A DNA stretch of 64,000 bases from an uncultured Tolumonas sp. (GTDB lineage Bacteria > Pseudomonadota > Gammaproteobacteria > Enterobacterales > Aeromonadaceae): NCBI RefSeq assembly GCF_963556105.2, contig NZ_OY829944.1, positions 956,001 to 1,020,000 of the forward strand, given 5' to 3'. Of this stretch, positions 55,647-64,000 are shown one piece after another. Each line of letters begins with the position of its first letter. The first letter of the stretch is position 1. Under the pieces are notes generated by a model. It had not been told where the DNA came from, did no database searches, and worked only from the letters and a program-made list of their open reading frames with translations. The position numbers were made by a program, and so were the translations under genes.

Positions 55647-56531
55647 TCAGGCATCCCGGCGCAGATTTTTATTGTGATAAAGTTGCTCATCAGCCAGATG
55701 ATACAGCTCTTTGGCGCTCATACCGCTGGTCCAATTGGTATAACCTAAGCTGCAACCTACATTCAATAATTTCAGTTCTGGATGTTGTGCCAGACGTTTT
55801 TGTAAACGTACCATCACGCGTAATGCGGTAAATTCATCTGCCGGTTGGAACATCAGCGCAAATTCATCGCCACCTAAACGAAAGACCATGTCGGTACCGC
55901 GTACAACATCAGTCAAAAGTTCAGCAAACACTTTTAAAACACGGTCGCCAGTTGGGTGACCATGGGTGTCGTTGATCTGTTTAAAGTGATCTAAATCAAC
56001 CAGCATGAGTGTTAAACCATTTGGCTGACGATTGTTCTGCTCAATGGATAACTGCATCGCTTCGTCAAAATGAGCGCGGTTACCCACACCGGTTAAATGA
56101 TCCATCCGGCATTGCTGATCCATCTCTTCCATTTTCAGAAACAGACGTAACGGGTTAATCAATAACTGGTGTAATTGCTGCAACAGACGATGCTGATGCG
56201 GGTTCAGTTTGCCGGTTAATTCGTAATCAACTTGGCCCAGCAACTGCATCTTAGGATCAAGCAGCGAGAAATGTTGTTTGTAAGCGCCACGGCCGAGATT
56301 CAATATCTCAAAACGTTGTTCCATCCAGATATAAGCCATGCGGCAAACCGGCAAATGTTGGCTGGTCCAGGTGGCAAAAGATTGCAGCAGATCGGCGAGT
56401 TTTTCTTGCGTCATCAGCGTTTCCAGCAAGGCTAATTTATCGCTGCTGGAGATCGGGCTAAAGCCACTCACGCGGGCAAAATGCAGATCCGGGGCATGAT
56501 CATATGTCGCTACAACAGATAAACCTTCCAT
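55647..56531 (-). CDS. GGDEF-domain protein (putative diguanylate cyclase)
   Basis: A 294-residue cytosolic protein. The C-terminal about 160 residues are a GGDEF domain with intact active site RLGGDEFAL and substrate-binding HLTGVGNRAHFDEAM and LVDLDHFKQINDTHGHPTGD, so it should make c-di-GMP. No RxxD inhibitory-site motif is obvious just before GGDEF. The N-terminal about 135 residues have no membrane segment and no domain I can name, possibly a GAF-like sensor. It is monocistronic, with a 248-bp upstream region shared with the proS terminator. Confidence 0.88.
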   Translation of the reverse strand: MEGLSVVATYDHAPDLHFARVSGFSPISSSDKLALLETLMTQEKLADLLQSFATWTSQHLPVCRMAYIWMEQRFEILNLGRGAYKQHFSLLDPKMQLLGQVDYELTGKLNPHQHRLLQQLHQLLINPLRLFLKMEEMDQQCRMDHLTGVGNRAHFDEAMQLSIEQNNRQPNGLTLMLVDLDHFKQINDTHGHPTGDRVLKVFAELLTDVVRGTDMVFRLGGDEFALMFQPADEFTALRVMVRLQKRLAQHPELKLLNVGCSLGYTNWTSGMSAKELYHLADEQLYHNKNLRRDA

Positions 56532-56738
56532 ATCTTTTACCCACTTAAAAACTAATCTTATTTTAAATAAAGCAAAAGCTATGCCTGTTTTAGATCTTTT
56601 TTAATCTATTGATGTATAAGGTTTTTTAGAAAAGCAGTAGGAAATATGACATTGCGGGTTGACGCTTCGCTGTCGTTTCAAAAGAAAGAAGCTAAAGCAA
56701 CGATACTAAGCTGATCTCGCGAAGACATTTTTTTGACA

Positions 56739-56766
56739 TAAAAAAACCGGCCATTTGGCCGGTTTC
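56739..56766 (-). terminator. terminator after proS
   Basis: AAACCGGCC and GGCCGGTTT form a perfect 9-bp stem with a 4-base loop. On the minus strand it is followed by a run of seven T, right after the proS stop. Confidence 0.92.
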
Positions 56767-56779
56767 TAAGATGCGATGA

Positions 56780-58504
56780 TTATTTCGCTAATTGGGCTTT
56801 AATTTTTGCCACAATTTCATCAATCGCAATTTCGGTTTTCTCGCCGCTACGACGGTGTTTGTATTCCACCACGCCGTTGTCGATACCACGATCACCGATC
56901 ACGATCGCATGCGGAATACCGATCAACTCCATATCGGCAAACATAACACCTGGGCGCTCTTTACGATCATCCAGCAATACTTCAACACCGGCTGCTTGCA
57001 GTTCAGTGTAGAAACGCTCAGCCAGTTCCTGAACGCGCTGCGATTTTTGCATGTTCATTGGGATGATCACCGCCTGGAATGGTGCCAACGCGTCGCTCCA
57101 GATAATACCGCGATCGTCAAAATTTTGTTCAATCGCCGCTGCCACCACACGGGTAACACCGATACCGTAACAGCCCATTTCCATTACGGTCGATTTACCG
57201 CCTTCGTTTAGCACGGTGGCATTCATTGCTTCAGAGTATTTGGTGCCGAGTTGGAAAATATGGCCCACTTCAATACCACGTTTCAGCAGCAGGGTGCCTT
57301 GACCGCATGGGCTTGGGTCACCTTCCACCACATTACGGATATCAGCGACTTCGTAACCCTGAATATCACGATCCCAGTTCATGCCAGTCATGTGGAAACC
57401 ATTTTCATTGGCGCCACAAACAAAATCAGCCAGATGCGCTGCACTGCGATCGACGATCACTTTGCATTTCAGGTTTTGTGGGCCAATGGAACCGGCATCA
57501 CAACCTGCAACGGCACGGATCTCTTCTTCGCTGGCGAACGTTAATGGTGCTGCAACACCAGCCACTTTCTCGGCTTTGATATCGTTCAGTTCATGATCAC
57601 CACGTAGAACCAGCGCAACAACGCCTGCTTTACCTTGTTCATCGGCTTCGCCTTTAACCAACAGTGTTTTAACGGTCTGCTGTTCAGCCACTTTCAGGTA
57701 TGCAGAAACTTCCGCAATGGTGTGTGCATTTGGCGTAGCAATTTTGGTCGCACTCGCGGACGGTGCTGGGCGCTCACCGGCAGGAGCTAACGCTTCGGCC
57801 ATTTCCACGTTAGCGGCGTAATCTGATTCGGTAGAGAAAGCGATCACGTCTTCACCACTGTTGGCCAGCACGTGGAATTCATGTGAACCCGTGCCACCGA
57901 TCGAACCGGTGTCAGCCAATACTGGGCGGAAATCCAGACCCATGCGGCTGAAAATGTTGCAGTAAGCCTGATGCATTTTGCCGTAGGTTTCGACCAGACT
58001 CTCTTTGTTCAGATGGAAGGAATAAGCATCTTTCATGGTGAATTCACGACCACGCATCACACCAAAGCGAGGGCGAACTTCATCACGGAATTTGGTCTGG
58101 ATCTGATACAGGTTCAGTGGCAGCTGTTTGTAGCTGTTTACTTCGTAGCGTACCAGTGCGGTAACGACTTCTTCATGAGTCGGGCCTAATACAAACGGAC
58201 GGTTATGACGATCAGTCAGACGGCACAGCTCTGGGCCATATTGTTCCCAACGACCAGACTCTTCCCACAACTCTGCTGGTTGCACGACTGGCATTGAAAT
58301 TTCAATGGCACCGGCTTTATTCATCTCATCACGTACAATGGCTTCAACTTTATGCAATACACGCAGGCCGGTCGGTAACCAAGTATACAGGCCAGAAGCC
58401 AGTTTACGGATCATCCCGGCGCGCAGCATCAGCTGGTGGCTGATCACTTCCGCATCATTCGGTGTTTCTTTGAGCGTGGAAAGCAAATATTGGCTGGTAC
58501 GCAT
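56780..58504 (-). CDS. proS: prolyl-tRNA synthetase
   Basis: A 574-residue bacterial-type class II synthetase (E. coli 572). Motif 2 is in [20 protein letters not shown], motif 3 in [18 protein letters not shown], and an INS/YbaK editing domain for mischarged Ala lies inserted at about residues 225-405. The C-terminal anticodon-binding domain ends with [15 protein letters not shown]. It is monocistronic, with a terminator directly downstream and an upstream region divergent from ycdX. Confidence 0.97.
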   Translation of the reverse strand: MRTSQYLLSTLKETPNDAEVISHQLMLRAGMIRKLASGLYTWLPTGLRVLHKVEAIVRDEMNKAGAIEISMPVVQPAELWEESGRWEQYGPELCRLTDRHNRPFVLGPTHEEVVTALVRYEVNSYKQLPLNLYQIQTKFRDEVRPRFGVMRGREFTMKDAYSFHLNKESLVETYGKMHQAYCNIFSRMGLDFRPVLADTGSIGGTGSHEFHVLANSGEDVIAFSTESDYAANVEMAEALAPAGERPAPSASATKIATPNAHTIAEVSAYLKVAEQQTVKTLLVKGEADEQGKAGVVALVLRGDHELNDIKAEKVAGVAAPLTFASEEEIRAVAGCDAGSIGPQNLKCKVIVDRSAAHLADFVCGANENGFHMTGMNWDRDIQGYEVADIRNVVEGDPSPCGQGTLLLKRGIEVGHIFQLGTKYSEAMNATVLNEGGKSTVMEMGCYGIGVTRVVAAAIEQNFDDRGIIWSDALAPFQAVIIPMNMQKSQRVQELAERFYTELQAAGVEVLLDDRKERPGVMFADMELIGIPHAIVIGDRGIDNGVVEYKHRRSGEKTEIAIDEIVAKIKAQLAK

Positions 58505-58699
58505 GTTGGATCCTTCGTTTATTGAGCATTAGCCCGGCATATCGCCGGTTATATTCGGAATTTGGGGCAAAATTCTAGCAGGCGGGTGGATGACACCCCA
58601 AGGGAAAAATCAACAATGTGCAGAAAAGCATAGCGATCCGCCGTAAAAATGACTTTTATGATATGCTGAAAACAATGACAGAAGGGGAGAAGTTAAGCT

Positions 58700-59440
58700 A
58701 TGCGCTATCAGGTCGATACCCACGCTCATACCCTGGCCAGCACGCACGCCTACAGTACCATTCATGATTATATTGCCGAAGCTAAACGTAAAGGCATCCG
58801 TATTTTTGCGATCACCGATCACGGCCCAGATATGGCGGATGCACCGCATGCGTGGCATTTTATCAATCAACGCGTGATTCCCCGCATCGTCGATGGTGTT
58901 GCCATCCTGCGTGGTATCGAGGCCAACATCAAAGACGAATTTGGCAATATTGATTGTAATGAAAAAATGCTGGGTGAATTAGACATTATCCTGGCTGGTT
59001 TCCATGAGCAGGTTTTTGCACCGAAAGATCGTGATACCAATACCCGTGCCATGATCAATGCGATGAAAAACGGGTTGGTACACATCATTACTCATCCGGG
59101 TAATCCGCGTTTCCCGGTTGATATCCATGCCATTGCGGAAGCTGCTGCGAAATATAATGTCGCGCTGGAAATCAACAACTCTTCGTTTTTACATTCCCGT
59201 GTCGGCAGCGATGTAAACTGTACGGCAATTGCGAAAGCGGTGCGTGATGCTGGCGGATGGGTGAGTCTAGGTTCTGATTCGCACGTGGCGTTTAGTCTGG
59301 GTGAGTTAGATAAAAGTCTGGAAATATTAGATCGTGTTGATTTTCCGGCTGAACGCGTGCTGAACCAAAGCCCGCGAGTGTTACTGGATTTTCTGGAAGC
59401 GCACGGTAAACCGCCTATTCCAGAATTCGCCGAATTATAG
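58700..59440 (+). CDS. ycdX: PHP-domain phosphatase YcdX
   Basis: A 246-residue trinuclear-zinc phosphatase of the PHP family (E. coli YcdX 245). Metal-binding motifs are visible: [19 protein letters not shown], the ITDHGPDM loop, [23 protein letters not shown] and GSDSHVAF. The physiological substrate is unknown; in E. coli it is linked to swarming. An AGGGGAG ribosome site precedes ATG 58700. It is monocistronic, followed by a terminator shared with the convergent small-lipoprotein gene. Confidence 0.93.
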   Translation: MRYQVDTHAHTLASTHAYSTIHDYIAEAKRKGIRIFAITDHGPDMADAPHAWHFINQRVIPRIVDGVAILRGIEANIKDEFGNIDCNEKMLGELDIILAGFHEQVFAPKDRDTNTRAMINAMKNGLVHIITHPGNPRFPVDIHAIAEAAAKYNVALEINNSSFLHSRVGSDVNCTAIAKAVRDAGGWVSLGSDSHVAFSLGELDKSLEILDRVDFPAERVLNQSPRVLLDFLEAHGKPPIPEFAEL

Positions 59441-59451
59441 GCAAAGAAAAT

Positions 59452-59491
59452 GGCGCCATCTTCTGTATATAAAGAATCCGGCGCCTTTTTC
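59452..59491. terminator. terminator between ycdX and the small lipoprotein gene
   Basis: GGCGCC at 59452-59457 pairs with GGCGCC at 59480-59485 across a partly self-paired loop, followed by TTTTTCTT on the plus strand and ATTTTCTTT on the minus strand. Confidence 0.7.
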
Positions 59492-59716
59492 TTATTTGGT
59501 TTGCTGCTTCATTGCTTCAGCTTGTTTATCGGCCGCTTGCTGCAGTGTTTGCTCCACTTTTTTCGCATCTTCCAGCGGCTTCAGCTGATCTTTTAAGATC
59601 GTATCTTGCGTGCTCGGTTTGGCTGCCGGAGGTGCGTCATGACCTGCATCGCATCCGGTCGATAAAAACAATAATATCGATAATACAAAGCTCATATACC
59701 ATGCGGCATGCATCAT
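59492..59716 (-). CDS. small hypothetical lipoprotein
   Basis: A 74-residue protein. The N-terminus MMHAAWYMSFVLSILLFLST ends in a lipobox-like STGC with Cys22. The mature part of about 50 residues is Ala/Pro-rich, then charged and helical (LKPLEDAKKVEQTLQQAADK), perhaps a short coiled coil. I do not recognise the family. AAGGAG lies 7 bases before ATG 59716, supporting expression. It lies 11 bp downstream of trmO, so it is probably the last gene of rcsF-trmO. Confidence 0.7.
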   Translation of the reverse strand: MMHAAWYMSFVLSILLFLSTGCDAGHDAPPAAKPSTQDTILKDQLKPLEDAKKVEQTLQQAADKQAEAMKQQTK

Positions 59717-59727
59717 GGTTTTTCTCC

Positions 59728-60456
59728 TTATTCGATATCGGTGATGGCGCAGATAACGGCGACACCCTGTTGAACCTGCCAGTTGATATTAAATGTCAGC
59801 AATCGGACGCCGTATATTTTATCGTCATTATTTTGCTTACGGTAGGCTGGGCGTGGGTCTTGCCCAATCACTTGTTGTAAAAATTCACGAAATCCGGGGT
59901 AAGTACGTGCAATTTTCTGACAACGAATTTCAATGTCAGGCGTAAAACTTACCGGCATGGTGACGGGAGCATCGGGTGCAAAGCCACCACGTGCGTCAGG
60001 AATATTATCAACAAATGGCAAATAGGGTTTGATGTCCACGATCGGCGTGCCATTGACTAAATCGACCCCGCCTAATTCCAGCCATACCCGATTTCCCTGT
60101 TGTTTGATCGCTTTCAGTTCCACCACCGATAATCCTACCGGATTAGGGCGAAAAGGGCTGCGTGACGCGAAAACACCAACGCGCTGATTACCGCCTAAGC
60201 GGGGAGGGCGCACAGTTGGGTGCCATTCATCAGTACCATTTTGATGAAACAGGAACATCAGCCACAAATGACTGAACTCTTCGAGCCCTCGCACACAATG
60301 CGGATCATTATATGGTGGTAATAATTCCAACTGCGCATTCATGGCGGTGACCAGCCCCGGTTGCCGAGGGACGGCAAACTTTTCCTGATAAGGGGAACGG
60401 ATCACGCCAATAGTTGACAGGCTGAATGGTGTATTGGCAGGGTTCTCAGACATCAT
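59728..60456 (-). CDS. trmO: tRNA (N6-threonylcarbamoyladenosine37-N6)-methyltransferase TrmO
   Basis: A 242-residue TsaA/YaeB-family enzyme (E. coli 235) that methylates t6A37 to m6t6A in tRNA-Thr. Landmarks are STIGVIRSPYQEKFAVPRQP, LEEFSHLWLMFLFH, GVFASRSPFRPNPVGLSVVE and DIKPYLPFVDNIPDARGGFA. The start overlaps the rcsF stop by one base (TAATG). The rcsF-trmO order is the same as in E. coli. Confidence 0.93.
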   Translation of the reverse strand: MMSENPANTPFSLSTIGVIRSPYQEKFAVPRQPGLVTAMNAQLELLPPYNDPHCVRGLEEFSHLWLMFLFHQNGTDEWHPTVRPPRLGGNQRVGVFASRSPFRPNPVGLSVVELKAIKQQGNRVWLELGGVDLVNGTPIVDIKPYLPFVDNIPDARGGFAPDAPVTMPVSFTPDIEIRCQKIARTYPGFREFLQQVIGQDPRPAYRKQNNDDKIYGVRLLTFNINWQVQQGVAVICAITDIE

Positions 60457-60836
60457 TATTTGCTGTCTTTAACCTTATAGGCTTGGCCATAACAAACCAT
60501 GCTTGATACGCATTCAGTGGTGGCTGGCATGCTGATACATTTGGCAAACACCACGGCATTACCGCCTTTATCGGCCACTTTTCGGCGAGCATCTGTTTGT
60601 GCATCAATCATATTAGGCGGTGCTTGGGTGCTTTTGCTCTGGCAGGATTCACCTTCCACTGTACCAATCGAAGTTGCATCAGCATCCAGGATCTGCGCTT
60701 TATCCAGCACATTCACCGAACCGGGTTTGAAGTATTCAGTGAAGTTTTCTTTATCCAGATTGGTATGTACCTGAAACAGACTACATCCACTTAACATGGT
60801 CATCAGCAGTGCAACAAACGGCAGACTTTTCATCAA
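60456..60836 (-). CDS. rcsF: Rcs stress-sensor lipoprotein RcsF
   Basis: A 126-residue outer-membrane lipoprotein (E. coli RcsF 134). The signal MMKSLPFVALLMTMLSGC places the lipidated Cys at 18. Four further cysteines (GESCQSKS, FAKCIS, TTECVSSMVCYG) match the two conserved disulfides. RcsF reports envelope damage to the Rcs phosphorelay through IgaA; those partners are not in this window. It is translationally coupled to trmO. Confidence 0.9.
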   Translation of the reverse strand: MMKSLPFVALLMTMLSGCSLFQVHTNLDKENFTEYFKPGSVNVLDKAQILDADATSIGTVEGESCQSKSTQAPPNMIDAQTDARRKVADKGGNAVVFAKCISMPATTECVSSMVCYGQAYKVKDSK

Positions 60837-60902
60837 TTCAGCCTCTCATTAATAAGAACTAGCATTATAGAGAGGCTGATCGAGAGATTCGATAGATATC
60901 AG

Positions 60903-62648
60903 TTATTCATCGTTCAGATGATGAAATAATTGCTGATAATAACGATCCTGACGCAACAACTCATCGTGGGTAGCCGTAATTCGGAAGCGGCCATTTTCCA
61001 ACAACGCAATCCGGTCCATTTGTTCCAGACCGGTCAGTCGGTGGGTAATCATCAGCACAGATTTACCGATACTGTGTTGTATGACGAGTTGCATAATACG
61101 TTGTTCTGTTGCCGGATCTAACCCTTCAGTCACTTCATCGAGCAATAACAACGGCGCATCGTGTAACAATGCCCGCGCTAATGACAACCGACGTTGCTCT
61201 CCACCCGATAACGCACGTCCGCCTTCGCCCAGCCATTGACGTAAACTTTCTTTCAGATTAGCAGCATCTAATAAACCATCCAGTTCTACCTTGGTTAATA
61301 CGGCCAGCAGTTCGGCATCAGTGGCTGAGGGTTTGGCTAAGCGTAAATTATCTGCCAGTGTGGCACTAAATATATGCACGCGCTGACTCACCACCGACAT
61401 TGAGGCTCTTAATGCTTCATCAGTGAACTCAGCAATCGCACGGTTATCTAGCAAAATGTTACCTTGTGTCGCTTGCCATTCCCGCGTCAATAAACCTAAT
61501 AAGGTTGATTTTCCACAGCCTGTTGGCCCGAGAATCGCTACTTTTTCACCGGCATTCAGTTGTAATGAAAGTTCATTCAATACACTGGTGGGCTGATCCG
61601 GGTAGGTAAACGCCAGTCCTTGAATAGTTAATGTTCCGCTACGGGCTGGTGTTTCATCTAAACCAAACTGTGTTGCAGGTGTTGATGCCATGATCTGGTT
61701 TAGCCGCCTTGCTGCGGTAAACGTAGACGATAAATATTGGAAAGCGCCGGCCAAGGGTTGTAATGCTTCAAAAGAAGCCAATGCAAAAAAGGCCATCAAA
61801 GCAGTTAATGGGTCGGCTTGTGTTTGGTTACCCACACCGGCGGCAGAGAACCACAACATCGTGCACAACACCACACTCAGCAACCCCATCATCAAGGCGC
61901 TGGCAAAACCGTTGATACTGGTCATGCGACGTTGTGCATAGAGTAGCGATTGTTCTTCACGTTCGATTGCTTGGCGGTAATGTTCGTCGGCGGCAAACAG
62001 CAACAAATCGGCCTGATTAGCCAGGTAGGTGGTACAGGCTTCGCGTAAATGACTTTGGCTGACAATTAGCGCCTGCCCAGGTTGTTTTCCTAAACGATAA
62101 AATAAGAAGGGTATAAAAAGTGCGATAAACAGTAACGCCGTACCCAGTAATAGCGCTAAGTGTGGATCAAACAGCAGAATGACACCCACCAGGCAACCAA
62201 TGATCAAAATGGCCGCTAATACCGGCGTGACAAGACGCAGATACAAATTATCTAACGCATCAATATCCGCTACCAGACGATTGAGTAATTCTCCCTGACG
62301 CCAGGTGCGCAACTGATGTAATGATAACGGCGCAATTTTTTTCCAGAATTGGATCCGCAGCGAGGTCAGTACGCGGAAGGTTGCATCATGGCTGACGACA
62401 CGATCCCCCCACCGGCTGGCGGTGCGGATAATAGAGAAAAAACGGACTGCGCCAGCTGGTGTCATGTAGTTGAAACCATCTTTTCCCGCGACACTTAAGC
62501 CAGCCACTGCACAAGCCGTCAGAAACCAGCCGGACAGAGACAATAAACCTAACCCAGCCAACAAAGTGCAAAGCGTAAGCAGTAATCCTAACGACAACAT
62601 GCCTGCGTGTTGCCAAAATAATTTCAGATAAGGACGTAACTCACGCAT
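60903..62648 (-). CDS. cydC: heterodimeric ABC exporter subunit CydC
   Basis: A 581-residue half-transporter with six N-terminal membrane segments and a C-terminal ATPase. With CydD it exports glutathione and cysteine to the periplasm (a heme role has also been proposed) and is needed for cytochrome bd assembly. Walker A is LGPTGCGKSTLLG, the signature is ALSGGEQRRLSLARALL, and Walker B is LLLLDEVTEG. ATG 62648 (MRELRPYLKLF) fits CydC and has GGAG 7 bases upstream; ATG 62654 is too close to it. It overlaps the cydD end. Confidence 0.95.
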   Translation of the reverse strand: MRELRPYLKLFWQHAGMLSLGLLLTLCTLLAGLGLLSLSGWFLTACAVAGLSVAGKDGFNYMTPAGAVRFFSIIRTASRWGDRVVSHDATFRVLTSLRIQFWKKIAPLSLHQLRTWRQGELLNRLVADIDALDNLYLRLVTPVLAAILIIGCLVGVILLFDPHLALLLGTALLFIALFIPFLFYRLGKQPGQALIVSQSHLREACTTYLANQADLLLFAADEHYRQAIEREEQSLLYAQRRMTSINGFASALMMGLLSVVLCTMLWFSAAGVGNQTQADPLTALMAFFALASFEALQPLAGAFQYLSSTFTAARRLNQIMASTPATQFGLDETPARSGTLTIQGLAFTYPDQPTSVLNELSLQLNAGEKVAILGPTGCGKSTLLGLLTREWQATQGNILLDNRAIAEFTDEALRASMSVVSQRVHIFSATLADNLRLAKPSATDAELLAVLTKVELDGLLDAANLKESLRQWLGEGGRALSGGEQRRLSLARALLHDAPLLLLDEVTEGLDPATEQRIMQLVIQHSIGKSVLMITHRLTGLEQMDRIALLENGRFRITATHDELLRQDRYYQQLFHHLNDE

Positions 62649-64000
62649 ATTCATTCTCCGTCATGCCGGTAACGGTAAAGTCTGGTTGTAGCAATAAAGC
62701 CCGGAAATCATCATTTTGTTGGCTCAACTCCATGAAACTGCCTTCGGCAACTAACTGACCTTGTTGCAACAGTAAAATATGATCGGCCTGCTGTAGTTGT
62801 TCAACGCGATGAGTTACCAATAAAGTGGTGTGTTTTCGCCATAACGGTGCCAATGCCTGCAGAATTTTATGCTCATTCACACGATCTAAACTGGCGGTTG
62901 GTTCATCCAGCAATAACAAACGGCATGGTTTCAGTAAGGTTCGAGCCAGCGCTAAGCGTTGTGCCTGACCAACTGACAAGCCGGAGCTTTGCTCGGAAAC
63001 GGTATAGTCCCAGCCTTTTTCCTGAATAATATCGAGTGCACCTGCTTGTTCGGCTGCCTTTAGCAGCGATTCCTCACTGATATTATGCTCACCGAGTAAT
63101 AAGTTGGCCCGCAGACTGCCGGGTAACAATCGAGGATTTTGCGCTAACCAGCCAATATATTGCCGATAATCACGCATATCTAACGTAGATAACTCCTGAC
63201 CATTAATCTTTAAGCTACCGGTATACGGCGCAAAACCTAATAACGCATTGAGCAGAGAGCTTTTGCCTGATCCGGTTTTACCTACAATCGCTACAAATTG
63301 ATTAGGCTTAATATTAAAAGACAACGGACCGACTAATACCTTTCCGTCATGTGCCAATACACAACAATCAGTCGCTTCAATTGTAAAGTCAGAGTTATCG
63401 ATAAGTGCTTGTTCTCCACCAGTCGTTTTAAGCACTTCGCTATCCAGAAATGTTTGTAACGAATCGGCGGCACCAATAGCCTGTGCCTTGGCATGATAAT
63501 GCGCACCCAGTTCGCGTAACGGCAGATAAAAATCAGGTGCCAGCAATAAAACAAACAAGCCACTGAACAGAGTTAGTTCACCGTAAGAACCAAAATTCAG
63601 ATTGCCGAGATAAGAAAAACCGAAATACACCGCAACAAGTGCAATGGATACCGACGCAAAGAACTCCAATACCGCAGAACTTAAAAACGCCATGCGCAGA
63701 ACTTCCATAGTTCTGCCACGGAAGTCTTCCGATGCCTGTTCGATTTTGTCTCCCTCTGCTTTTGTGCGATAAAACAGACGTAAAGTTGTTAAACCTTGTA
63801 AGCGATCGAGAAAATGTGCAGACAAACGCGCTAATGCCTGAAAGTTGCGGCGGTTTGCATCTGCCGCACCCATACCCGTAAAAATCATAAATACAGGAAT
63901 TAGCGGGGCAGTTAATAGAAGAATAAGGCCACTAGCCCAGTTGGTTGGAAATACAAACAACAAAATAATAAAAGGCTGTAAACCCGATAACATGGATTGT
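62641..64000 (-). CDS. cydD: heterodimeric ABC exporter subunit CydD (5' end cut by window)
   Basis: The last about 453 codons of CydD; the N-terminal part with the first membrane segments lies beyond 64000. The remainder shows later membrane segments and an ABC domain with Walker A VGKTGSGKSSLLNALL, signature GLSVGQAQRLALARTLL (LSVGQ rather than LSGGQ), and Walker B LLLLDEPTASLD followed by the switch His in LLVTHRVEQL. It partners CydC and overlaps its start. An apparent ATG at 63993 is internal, not the true start. Confidence 0.95.
   Translation of the reverse strand, partial: QSMLSGLQPFIILLFVFPTNWASGLILLLTAPLIPVFMIFTGMGAADANRRNFQALARLSAHFLDRLQGLTTLRLFYRTKAEGDKIEQASEDFRGRTMEVLRMAFLSSAVLEFFASVSIALVAVYFGFSYLGNLNFGSYGELTLFSGLFVLLLAPDFYLPLRELGAHYHAKAQAIGAADSLQTFLDSEVLKTTGGEQALIDNSDFTIEATDCCVLAHDGKVLVGPLSFNIKPNQFVAIVGKTGSGKSSLLNALLGFAPYTGSLKINGQELSTLDMRDYRQYIGWLAQNPRLLPGSLRANLLLGEHNISEESLLKAAEQAGALDIIQEKGWDYTVSEQSSGLSVGQAQRLALARTLLKPCRLLLLDEPTASLDRVNEHKILQALAPLWRKHTTLLVTHRVEQLQQADHILLLQQGQLVAEGSFMELSQQNDDFRALLLQPDFTVTGMTENEYA

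Overview
The window is 64 kb of gammaproteobacterial chromosome, about half G+C. Gene content and order resemble Aeromonadales, and a Tolumonas-like organism is my best guess. That guess rests on remembered protein similarity and conserved neighbourhoods (gpt-frsA, lolB-ispE-prs divergent from hemA-prfA-prmC-sirB1-kdsA, rcsF-trmO, cydDC), not on a database search. Nearly all of it is ordinary housekeeping chromosome. I see no tRNA or rRNA gene, CRISPR array, prophage or plasmid function. Both ends cut through genes: the 3' end of pnp on the left and the 5' end of cydD on the right.

Layout. 1-5.4 kb: end of pnp, hrpB, mrcB (PBP1b). 5.5-9 kb: a membrane chemoreceptor, yajL and panE on the minus strand. 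9.2-14 kb: yajQ, ampG, periplasmic cyclophilin, yajG lipoprotein, rlmG and an AlkB-type dioxygenase. 14-20.5 kb: a large TPR-glycosyltransferase protein, bolA-apbE, a small XRE regulator, ydhF and SOS-controlled dinB. 20.5-21.8 kb: one IS110/IS1111-type insertion sequence with a nonsense-interrupted transposase. 21.9-27.4 kb: eptA, pepD, a small membrane protein and a 5'-nucleotidase that ends inside an ERIC repeat. 27.5-34.8 kb: gpt, frsA, proBA, a soluble FIST-domain chemoreceptor and hpt. 34.8-41 kb: sucrose module (scrA, scrB, scrR) with paired operators, then yadGH. 41-48.6 kb: prs, ispE and lolB on the minus strand; hemA, prfA, prmC, sirB1 and kdsA on the plus strand; a deleted ERIC copy between the two groups. 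48.7-54.1 kb: marR-emrAB and a FIST/histidine-kinase pair. 54.3-64 kb: tilS, a GGDEF protein, proS, ycdX, a tiny lipoprotein, trmO, rcsF, cydC and cydD.

How genes work together. scrA imports sucrose as sucrose-6-phosphate, scrB splits it, and scrR represses both. proB and proA make glutamate semialdehyde for proline. gpt, hpt and prs serve purine salvage and PRPP supply. hemA, prfA and prmC link tetrapyrrole synthesis with release-factor production and methylation. marR-emrA-emrB is a self-regulated drug-efflux unit. cydD-cydC exports thiols needed for cytochrome bd assembly. Signalling is prominent: one membrane chemoreceptor, one FIST chemoreceptor, one FIST protein coupled to a histidine kinase, and one GGDEF protein.

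Most interesting signals. (i) The IS1111-type element sits exactly between the dinB terminator hairpin and its T-tract. Its 3' non-coding end can fold like a bridge RNA whose internal loop carries short matches to both sides of that insertion site. (ii) The dinB SOS box lies in a 32-bp inverted repeat that ends at the start codon, leaving almost no room for a leader. (iii) There are two separate FIST-domain sensory modules. (iv) The scr genes have twin operators 31 bp apart and a long structured leader. (v) A Fur-like site precedes bolA-apbE. (vi) An ERIC repeat supplies the stop codon of the nucleotidase gene.
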